From JANQRZ01 sp965215165 (GTDB taxonomy: Bacteria > Bacteroidota > Rhodothermia > Rhodothermales > JANQRZ01), in NCBI GenBank assembly GCA_965215165.1, contig CBDCCX010000006.1, positions 1,488,001 through 1,552,000 of the forward strand: a stretch of DNA of 64,000 nucleotides, in the 5' to 3' direction. Positions 11,101-19,200 of this stretch are shown here, piece after piece. The notes under the pieces were generated by a model. The model had not been told where the DNA came from. It did no database searches and saw nothing but the letters and a program-made list of their open reading frames with translations. Within the stretch, counting starts at the first letter, position 1; each line of letters begins with the position of its first letter. A program made the translations under genes and the position numbers.

Positions 11101-11447
11101 CCCTGGTAGAAGTAGGACTTGCCCATCAGCAGGAGCGTGTTGTCGACCCACTTCGACTCGGGGTGGTCGATCAGCAGGTCGGTCCCCTTCTCGATGGCTT
11201 TCTCGAAGCCCGCGCGCTGCGCGCCCCCCTCGGCCGGCTCGTAGAAGAGCGTCAGGAAGCGCTCGCGGTCTACCGGCGGCTCGGCCTCGAGGAGCTGCTG
11301 CTGCTCGCGCTCGAACTCGCGCTCGGCGTTGTAATAGGTGTTGTAGTACGAGGTGAAGTTGTCGTAGCGCTGCCCGAGGAGGCGGCCGCAGCCGGACAGC
11401 CCAGACCCCAGCGTGAGGGCAGCGAGAAGGACGACACAGCGGCGCAT
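8196..11447 (-). CDS. SprE/PorW-like TPR lipoprotein (type IX secretion)
   Basis: A 1,083-residue protein with a signal peptide and lipobox (GSGLSGC), then the NFTSYYNTYYNAEREFE segment that resembles the start of SprE/PorW, the periplasmic lipoprotein of the type IX secretion/gliding machinery. Many TPR-like helical repeats follow (roughly residues 60-700). Residues about 770-930 form a low-complexity acidic region with short tandem repeats (EPDDLT, GFDEE, AVLPE). The last 100 residues (FSWVVFASPDRAESEAVL to SYQVLVGLFESRAEAEAA) look like two SPOR-like halves, an addition I do not associate with classical SprE. The location 2 kb from sprA supports the T9SS assignment. Family call from the N-terminal motif and architecture; not certain. 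Confidence 0.65.
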   Translation of the reverse strand: MRRCVVLLAALTLGSGLSGCGRLLGQRYDNFTSYYNTYYNAEREFEREQQQLLEAEPPVDRERFLTLFYEPAEGGAQRAGFEKAIEKGTDLLIDHPESKWVDNTLLLMGKSYFYQGDWFGAAEELRQVVELGEAKLVDEAAFWLGRTLVSAGRYEDAAVALREGLDRPGVRPRWASRMRLALAEIDVREADWDEAVASLQEGIEGVDDREMAARAAFLLGQVYEETDRPAEAAEAFGRAVGYGPRYELAYAANLSEALALSDAGDSDEALRLLRDLVRDDKNFDRRAEIEMTRGRVLLAADQPAAARDLLRDLLYDPDPTMQIGTIRGPVHYRLAEVYRDGLNNYVRAAAHYDTAATAIRRLDLAGERPTAQAITDATTLGSAFGSYARVSGQVAEMDSLLTLGSLDSLAFEAAIEQLIEQRQREQDEIDRELEERRTREGFTGGPGTGRPGDVPKDTDAGGGLPSSGSGGGEAGFLGFRNPVQVQNERIRFINRWGERPYLPNWRRDEALAAVAIDPTLDGGRGNSNAVQTRDPLADLGVDRSLVPRDEDSQQAMRTSRASALYELGNALFLGLGRPDSAATLYRSVIDENPGAEVSLRAAFALAETQRALGNEAEAERLYTDLIERTPDSRFAARARLALGLSEPEREASADSLGLASEAYAAAYEQWQAGQYEDAFGRMLGVSRAYPSTPVAARARLAAAAVYTEWADGDKDVLLASAPVLAPALADSLGLVPTAPADSVSTAFVPTGSADGFAEDDVLAEDAVVVTDPVVAPSPDAEAPDSSQVPPPVPNELEPDDLAEPDDLTEPDDLTEPGDLASGLDQALGEEGFDEEGFDADRLDADSTDAPFFSGFDPPGFDPERMANEAPADSSLAVADSVTADSVETQPEAVLPEAVLPEEDPWLGVLYASVESDFPGTPYAERARALRTALDGLRPEASPDSAAALTDTSLAEADAEVAVDIEATLRGTVPIVHRKRAFSWVVFASPDRAESEAVLADLVGQDYRSALNTVVDPAQRENNVSYQVLVGLFESRAEAEAARSALPERVEAGEIDPETFSVYPLGPGRGEIEQPSDLFRSGDQ
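9001..9060. repeat. 18-bp tandem repeat inside the SprE-like gene
   Basis: Three in-frame copies of an 18-bp unit starting GGCTCTGTAAGGTCATC (9001-9018, 9019-9036, 9037-9054) plus a partial fourth; they encode the DDLTEP repeats. The third copy has diverged. Copy number changes would add or remove six residues without a frameshift. Confidence 0.7.
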
Positions 11448-11534
11448 GGGCGAGCGGCGGACGGCGTGAAGAGCGGAGACGGCCTAGCGGAGAGGGGTCT
11501 AACGCGGGGGAGAATACGAAAAGTGTGCCCCGCC

Positions 11535-12209
11535 TCAGCCGTAGGCTCGGACGACCGTGCCGCTGTGCGCGGCCCCCTCGTCCGAGCACAGCATCGCGCA
11601 CAGGGCGGCCACCTCCTCGGCCGGCACGCCCGCGCCCGCGCGCTCGCCGAAGAGGATCGTCGACGGGGCGACGGCCGCCGCCGTAATCCCGGTCCCGGCA
11701 TACTCGGCGGCGACGGCTTCGACGAGCCGCACCACGCCTGCCTTCGACGCCGAGTACGCCGCCTGCTCAGCCACGCCCCCGTCCGCCCCCTGCTGCGAGG
11801 CGATCCCGACGAGCCGACCGCCCGAGCCGGGGCGCACCGCCATCCGGCGTACGGCCTCGCGGAAGCACAGAAACGCCGAGGTCAGGTTGACCCGCAGCAT
11901 CCTCTCCCACGCCTCGAGCGAGGTTTCAGCGAACGGCGTCCCGTCCCACATCCCGACCGCGTGGACGAGCGCATCCGGCGGCCCCACGGCCTCGGCGACC
12001 TCGGCGAAGGCGCGCGCCACGGCCGCCTCGTCGCCGAGGTCCGCCTTGAAGAGGTGCAGCCGGTCCGAGGCTACGATGGGATCGGCCGACTGCGCGTCGA
12101 TGCCGGCAACCGTCGCGCCGTCCTCGAGGAGGCGGCGGGTGAGCACGCGGCCGAGGCGGCCGAACGCGCCGGTGACGAGGACCGTTTTGCCGGAAAGGTC
12201 GGAGGGCAT
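11535..12209 (-). CDS. Short-chain dehydrogenase/reductase
   Basis: A 224-residue SDR-family NAD(P)-dependent oxidoreductase. It has the Rossmann motif TGAFGRLG (a TGxxxGxG variant), a DLGDEAAV segment binding the adenine ring, HAVGM in place of the usual NNAG, and the catalytic S-Y-K set (ASQQG, then YSASK). Substrate unknown. The ATG at 12207-12209 is preceded by an A/C-rich leader with a repeated ACAACTCAC element. The product is slightly shorter than most SDRs (about 250). Its neighbours give no pathway clue. Confidence 0.85.
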   Translation of the reverse strand: MPSDLSGKTVLVTGAFGRLGRVLTRRLLEDGATVAGIDAQSADPIVASDRLHLFKADLGDEAAVARAFAEVAEAVGPPDALVHAVGMWDGTPFAETSLEAWERMLRVNLTSAFLCFREAVRRMAVRPGSGGRLVGIASQQGADGGVAEQAAYSASKAGVVRLVEAVAAEYAGTGITAAAVAPSTILFGERAGAGVPAEEVAALCAMLCSDEGAAHSGTVVRAYG

Positions 12210-12301
12210 GAGGTGTGAGTTGTGAGTTGTGGAAGGTGCCGCCAAACGCACGTCAATGAGGGGTGACCTTCCCGGTTTTATTCCATTCCCTCCATTCCCC
12301 C

Positions 12302-12781
12302 TCACTGCGCGCTCGACGTGTGGTCGTGGACGATGCGCCAGCCGGCGGGGCGTTTCTCGAAGACGAGCGTGAAGAGGCCGTTCGGCTCGTCGTCGGCGCG
12401 CTCGAGGTGCCAGCGGCCGAAGACGACGGCCCACGACGGCGCGAGGAGCTGCACCTCGAGAGAGTCGAAGCGGAGCGTGCCCATCGCCGCGCGGTCGGGG
12501 TAGCCGCGCTCGTACCCGTCGAGCGCTGCCTGCCAGCCCCGGCGGACGGTCCCGCCCGAGGCGAAGCGGAGCGAGTCGGTCTGGGCATAACCCGCCATGA
12601 AGCCGCGCAGCGAGCCGGCGTTCCACGCCGCCACCTGCCGGTCGAGCACGGCGCGGACCGAGTCGGCCTCGACCGCCGGAGGCGGGGAAGCGGGCGGCGG
12701 CGTGCAGGCCGCGCCCGCCAGAAGCAGTACAGCCAGAAGCAGTACAGCCAGAAGCGAACCGGAGAGGAGCGAACGAATCAT
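12302..12781 (-). CDS. NTF2-like (DUF4440/SnoaL-type) lipoprotein
   Basis: A 159-residue protein with a hydrophobic signal peptide and lipobox (LAGAAC), a proline-rich linker, then an NTF2-like domain: VRAVLDRQVAAWNAGSLRGFMAGYAQTD and a C-terminal strand set ending GWRIVHDHTSS. This is the usual layout of DUF4440/nuclear-transport-factor-2-like proteins; such proteins are varied and no substrate can be named. The signal peptide core is built from a 15-bp tandem repeat. Divergent from sprA. Confidence 0.8.
   Translation of the reverse strand: MIRSLLSGSLLAVLLLAVLLLAGAACTPPPASPPPAVEADSVRAVLDRQVAAWNAGSLRGFMAGYAQTDSLRFASGGTVRRGWQAALDGYERGYPDRAAMGTLRFDSLEVQLLAPSWAVVFGRWHLERADDEPNGLFTLVFEKRPAGWRIVHDHTSSAQ
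12717..12756. repeat. 15-bp tandem repeat in a signal peptide
   Basis: GCCAGAAGCAGTACA at 12717-12731 and 12732-12746, then a partial copy to 12756. It encodes the repeated LLLAV core of the lipoprotein signal peptide, so slippage would change signal-peptide length by five residues. Confidence 0.7.
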
Positions 12782-12867
12782 GGCGAGCGGAGACGAAAGG
12801 GCGGGCCGCCGCGTTACTCCACCGGCTCGGGCGACGGCTCGGGGCCGGAATGACTCTCGACTAAGGA
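12782..12867. other. Non-coding stretch between the NTF2-like gene and repeat element A
   Basis: First part of the 463-bp divergent gap before sprA. I see no gene here; the remainder of the gap is occupied by repeat element A (12868-13035), the candidate sprA promoter and a 132-nt sprA leader. Confidence 0.5.
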
Positions 12868-13035
12868 CCTATCCGAAAAGCCCTCTCGGCTCCGTCTGGC
12901 TGCACGGGCGCGGCGCGGCGTTGCCCTCGTCGCCCGATGCAGCGGCATCTGCCTCCTACGGGAGGCGTCCCTCGTGCGCTTTGCGCGGCACCCGTTCACT
13001 CAGACGCCGCTGATCGAGCCGACTTTCCGGATAGG
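12868..13035. repeat. Terminal-inverted-repeat element, copy A
   Basis: A 168-bp intergenic element bounded by CCTATCCGAAAAG (12868-12880) and CTTTCCGGATAGG (13023-13035), complementary at 12 of 13 positions. Its interior (12918-12955) aligns with copy B at 22929-22966 at about 31 of 38 positions, and its left third aligns with copy C. No ORF of note. It sits in the divergent region of sprA. Interpretation as a MITE-like or structured repeat is inference. Confidence 0.6.
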
Positions 13036-13081
13036 CCCTCAAGGTACTCGCCGGCAGGCTGCGTCGGCACCGTTTCTTCCC

Positions 13082-13112
13082 TTGAAGTCGCCGCGCAACG
13101 GCCTTAGCTTCT
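13082..13112 (+). promoter_or_regulatory. sprA: Candidate sprA promoter
   Basis: TTG at 13082-13084, 20 nt, then TAGCTTCT at 13105-13112. Spacing equals that of the rpsL candidate, and the second box keeps TA and TT of the Bacteroidota -7 consensus but not its end. Would give a leader of about 130 nt before the sprA ATG. Confidence 0.35.
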
Positions 13113-13244
13113 GCCCCCGCACCGACCCGCCCACCCAACTGCCTACGCCTAGACGCGCCTCCGCTACGTCACGAATCCGTCCGACTCCGCCCCGAGCCGC
13201 CCTGCGGTCCGGGGCCGCTGCTGCCCGAGAACCTGCGCGCGCGT

Positions 13245-16200
13245 ATGCCCCGCTCGACCCGCCTGCCGGAGGGCCGTGCCCTGCTGCTGACCTTCGTCGG
13301 CAGTGTGGTGATGGCCGGCCTGTGGACCCTCGCTGCCAACGACCCGACCGAGGCCGCGCCTGACCGAGCGGCGCTCGTCCGGCACGCGGCCCTCGCGGCC
13401 CCCGTCCGCGCGGCCGACGCGGTCGCCGACCGGGCCTTCGCCGAGGGATGGACCCGGCCAACCTGGTCTCACTCCTTCCGCACCCGGCGCGATTCGGACA
13501 CGCTCGGCCTCGCGCTCGACTCGCTCGGGCTGGACTCGCTGGACCTCTTCGACGTCAGCGACTTCGACGTCAGCGGCTTCCTCCCGGACTCGGCCTTCGG
13601 AGCGCGCCCCGACTCGGGCGGGGCGGACTCGCTCGTCGCCTTCACCGACTCGGTGCGGGCGGACACGACCGAGGCGCTGCCGGACACGGGCCGGGCGGCG
13701 CGCCTGCTCCCGCCCTTTCGCCGCGACCGCTACGGGGCCTCGGTGCTGCCGCGCCGCCGCGCGCCGCTCGGGCCGGAGCTGGGGACGTACTGGCAGCGCC
13801 GCGTGGAGCTGGACTCGGCCTCGACCGACTACACCGTCACCGAGACCGTCGGCGGCGGGGACGTGCGCGTGCCGGTGCGGCTCGGCCTCGACGCCTACCG
13901 GGAGCAGCGGCTCCGCCTCGGGCTGAGCGAGAACTACCGCGAGCTGGCGGCGCAGCGCGCGCGCCAGCAGCAGCGCCGCAGCGGCATCGGCTTCGGCTTC
14001 GAGCTGCCCGGCGGGGCCGGCCGCGGCATCGAGCGCATCTTCGGCACCGACGAGGTGGACCTCAGCGTCGACGGCCAGGCCAACGTCGACGTCGGCTTCG
14101 CCTACCGCCAGAACGAGCAGCAGGAGGCCGCCACCGGCCAGGGCGGCCGCGTCGACCCCGACTTCGGCCAGGAGCTCGGCCTCAGCATCCGCGGCACCAT
14201 CGGCGACAAGCTCTTCATCGACGTCAACTACGACACCCAGAACGACTTCGACTTCCAGAACCAGGTCCGCCTCACCTACGAGGGCTACGAGGACGAAATC
14301 CTCCAGCGCATCGAGGCCGGCAACGTCTTTCTCCAGACGCCGAGCGACCTGATCCGCGGCGGCCAGCGCCTCTTCGGCATCCGCACCGACCTGCAGGTGG
14401 GCGGCCTGGGCGTGACCGTGGTCGCGAGCCAGCAGGACGCCGAGAGCGACGAGCTCGTCGTCGAGGGCGGGAGCCAGACCACAACCTTCGTCAAGCGCCC
14501 CACCGAGTACGAGGACAACGCCAACTTCTACCTCGGCTACTACTTCCACAACCGCTGGGACGCCGCCCACGCCCGCCCGCCCCAGGTCTCGCTCGGCCCC
14601 GACTTCAGCCGGTTCATCGGCCTCGAGGTCTACCTCTTCGAGCAGAACAACACCACCAACAGCGCCGGCGACGAGTCCCTGGTGGCCGGCCTCGCCCTGG
14701 CCGACCTCGGCGAGCCGCGCGACGTGCTCCTCGGCGGCCAGGCCTACCTCGCGCTCCGGGGCGAGACCCCGCCGCTGCCCGCGCCCGACGCCGCCGACTC
14801 TGACGATGCCGACCAGTACTCCGAGGCCGACCTCGAGGAGCTGCGCGAGGACCGCCAGAACGAGATCGACGTCGCCGAGCGCTTCGACCTGGGGCCGGAG
14901 GACTTCTTCGACTCCGACTTCCGCAAGCTCCGCGAGAACCAGGACTACACCTTCGACCCGCTCTTCGGGGTGCTCAACCTCAAGCGCTCGCTCAACAACA
15001 ACGAGGCCGTCGCCGTCGCCTACCAGTACCAGCTCCAGGACGGCACCATCGTCGAGGTCGGCGACTTCGCCGAGGGCAGCGGCAGCGGGGCCGAGGCCGA
15101 CCGCATCATCCTGAAGCTGCTGCGCGGCCAGAACCCGCTGCCCGAGGACGCCACCTGGGACCTCACGATGCGCAACATCTACCGCGTCGGCGGCTCCAGC
15201 TTCAACGCCACCGACTTCGAGCTCCAGGTCCTCTACAACCCCGGCGGCGCGACCGCCCAGCGGACCCTCCCCAACGTCGACGTCGGCCAGCAGCAGACCC
15301 TCCTCCAGACCCTCGGCCTGGACCGCGTCAACCAGGACGGCAGCAGCGCACGCGACGACCTCTTCGACTTCCTCCAGGGCTACACCGTCGACCCCGGCAA
15401 CGGCCGCGTCATCTTCCCCTACCGCCAGCCCTTCGGCGAGCACCTCGAGCGCGTGCTCCGCGGCGCGTTCCGCGAGAACGGCCAGGACGTGACCGTCGCC
15501 TTCCAGGGGCTGACCGAGGACGAGGCCGTCGACGAGTACGTCTTCACCACGCTCTACACCGCCAAGCCCGAGACTGCCGCCCGCGAGACCGACAAGAACG
15601 TCTACAACATCGCCGGCGAGTTCCGCGGCTCCGTCCAGGAGGTCTACGACCTCGGCTTCGCCGTCGTCGAGAACTCGGTCCGCGTCCGCAGCGGCAACCT
15701 CGACCTGACCGAGAACACCGACTACACCGTCGAGTACGCCACCGGCACCGTCACCATCACCAACCCGACCTTCCTGACGAGCGGGCGCGACGTCTCGATC
15801 TCGTTCGAGCGCAACCAGTTCGTCGCCATCCAGAAGAAGACCCTCCTCGGGCTGCGGGCCGACTACACCTTCTCCGAGGACTTCGGCATCGGGGCGACGT
15901 GGATGCGGCTCTCCGAGAAGCCGCTGATCGACAAGTTCCGGCTCGGCGAGGAGCCGATCGCCAACTCCATCTGGGGCGTCGACGCCGCCTACGCTGCCGA
16001 GCCGCGCTGGATGACGCGGCTGGTCGACGCCCTGCCGCTGGTGCAGACGCGCGCGCCGAGCGCCTTCGAGTTCAAGGGCGAGTTCGCCCAGCTCAACCCC
16101 GGCCACCCGCAGACCTTCGCCTTCGAGCAGTCGCAGAGCGAGCTCCAGGAGCTGGGCCGCGACTTCAAGGAGGACGAGCTCGAGGGCTCGGTCTCCTACA

Positions 16201-19200
16201 TCGACGACTTCGAGGGCACCGAGAACTCGTTCAGCCTGCTGCAGCCCGGCGCGTGGCGGCTCTCGGCCGCGCCCGAGGGCGACGACGACACGCCGGGGGC
16301 CGGGCCGGAGGGCGCGCAGACCTACCTCCCCGGTGCCCCGGTCACCTCGCCGATGCTGCGGACGAGCTGGCGCGGGCGCTTCGCGTGGTACACCGTGCTG
16401 GCGGCCACCTACGAGGACGACGAGCTCGAGCCCCTGGCCCGCAACCTCGCCACCTCGCGCGTCTTCATCAAGGAGATCTTCCCCGACCGCGAGCTCCAGC
16501 GCGGCTCGCCGCCCAACCTCCAGACGCTCGACCTCTACCTCGACCCGTCGCAGCGCGGGCCGTACAACTACAACGCCGCGCTCGGGACCTCCTTCGCCCA
16601 GCGCCCGCAGGACGTGTGGGGCGGCATGACGCAGCGCCTCCCCGAGGGCTACACCGACTTCGACGCCCGGAATAACATCGAGTTCGTCGAGTTCATCTTT
16701 GCCCCCTTCGGCGGCCGCAACGGCGACGCGCCGATCGACCCCGACGCCCGGCTCTACGTGGACCTCGGGCAGACCAGCGAGGACGTGATCCCGAACCGCC
16801 GGGACAACAACGAGGACGGCCTGCTCTCGGTCACCACCGAGGACGAGTGGGGCCGGCCCGCCGGCGGGCAGCAGGACGGCATCGTCAACATCAACGAGGG
16901 CACGCGCCGCACCGAGGACCTCGGCCTCGACGGCATCCCGTCGACGATCGCGGCCAGCGCCGCCGCCGACAACGGGACGCCCTACGCCGTCTCGACCGAG
17001 GCCGAGAAGTTCGCCCCCTTCCTCGACAGCTTGGCCGCCTCGCCCGCCGCCGGCAGCCCGGTGCTCGCGCTCGCGCAGCTCGACCCCTCGGCTGACGACT
17101 TCCACTCGTTCCAGGAGGACGCCTTCTTCAACGACGGCACGCTCTTCCCCGGCGGGGCCAGCCTCCAGGAGCGCTTCAGCTTCCTCTTCCCCGGCACCGA
17201 GCTGAACTCGCTCGAGGCGCAGCGGCTCATCGCCGAGAGCGGCGCGCCGGGCAGCTCCCGCTTCCCCGACTCGGAGGACATCAACCTCAACCTCTCGCCC
17301 GACCTCGCCGAGCGCTTCTTCCGCTACGAGGTCCCGCTCTCCGAGGGCGTCGTGGACACGCCCTGCACCGACGGCCAGACGGTCGGCTGCAACCCGTTCT
17401 ACGTCGCCACCATCTTCAACGAGAACACCAGCGAGAATCCCAGCGGGCGCGAGTGGTACCTGATGCGGATCCCGGTCCGCACCGACCGCAAGGAGGCCGT
17501 CGGCGGCATCCAGGACTTCAGCCTGATCGAGACCATCCGCGTCTGGACCCAGGGCCACACCGACGCCGCCACGATGCGCTTCGCCACGCTCGACCTGGTA
17601 GGCAGCCAGTGGCTCAAGTCCGAGCGCGTCGGCTTCGACCGGATGCCGGTGCTGACGACGGAGCCGAGCGCGCCGGCCGGCACGCAGTCGTTCGTGGCGA
17701 CGGTCAACACCGAGGAGAACCCCGACCAGTACGAGATCCCGAACGGGGCCGTGCGCTCGTTCACGCGCGACCCCACGAGCGGCCGGCCGCTGCCCTCGCG
17801 CGAGCAGTCGCTCGTCTTCCGCGTCGAGCAGCTCCAGGACGAGGCCTCGCGCGCCATCTTCAAGCCCTACACCCGCCGGCTCGACCTGACCAAGTACTCC
17901 AACCTCCGGATGTTCGTCCACGGCGAGGGCTTCGAGCGCCGCGACTCGGTGCGCGTCTTCGTCCGCCTGGGCTCGAACGAGGCTGAGGACTACTACGAGA
18001 TCGAGCAGCCGCTCTACCCCTACGACCCCGACCGCTTGCCGGACATCCCCGACGGCGGGGACTTCGCCGCCGCCGCCGCCGACAGCCTCTGGCAGACCAA
18101 CGTGCCGGTGCTCGGCCCGGACGGCACCCGGTTCCTCGACCTCAACTCGGTCAACGTCGAGTTCGACGCGCTCAACAAGCTCAAGCTCGAGCGCGACCTC
18201 GCCGTCGACGCCAGCAACAACCCGGTCTCGCTCGACTCGGTCTACACCGCGCAGTCGATCCCGCTCGACTTCGCACCGCCCGGTGCCACCATCCGCATCA
18301 AGGGCAACCCGTCGGTCAAGGACGTCTCGAACATCGTGCTCGGCGTGCGCAACGGGCGCGACGGGCTGGCCCGGCCGCTCGACCTCGAGCTGTGGTACAA
18401 CGAGCTGCGCGTCAGCGGCTTCGACGAGCAGAAAGGCTGGAGCGCCTACGCTCGCACGACCGTCCGGCTGGCCGACTTCGTCGACCTCAGCGCGCGCTAC
18501 GAGCAGCAGACCGACGGCTTCGGCGACCTCGCGAGCGGGCTCGGCACGCGCACCTTCGAGGACAGCCGGGGCTACAGCGTCAACACCAACATCAACCTCC
18601 ACAAGCTGCTCCCCGAGCGCTACGGCTGGCGGCTCCCGCTCAACCTCACCGTCCAGCAGGACCTCTCGACGCCGCGCTTCTCCCCGAGCCGGGGCGACAT
18701 CACCGTGGCCCAGGAGATCGCCCAGATCCAGGAGAGCGACGCCCTCTCGCCCGCCGAGAAGGAGCGCCAGGTGGACGAGGTCCGCGCCTCGGCCGAGAGC
18801 GCGAGCTTCTCGCGCGTGATCCGCGTGCCGATCTCGAAGACCGGCAGCCGCAGCCCCTGGCTCCGCTACACGCTCGACGGCCTGGCGCTGACCTACTCGA
18901 ACACGCTCCGCCGCGCCCGCACTCCGGCCCAGCAGTTCAACGACACCGACCAGTGGAACGGCAGCCTCGCCTACCGCCTCAACGTGCCCCGACCCAAGAC
19001 GGTCAGGCCGTTCTGGTTCCTCGGCGACCTCCCGGTGCTCAAGGTCCTCGGCGGGCTCGACCTCAACGTGCTCCCGGCGAGCCTCAGCCTGTCGGCCGAC
19101 GCCGGCCGCTCGGTCAACGCCAACCAGGACCGCCCCCGGCGCGGCGGCTTCAACACCATCGCCGACAGCCTCGACCGCGCCGCGCGGATCGCCGTCGAGC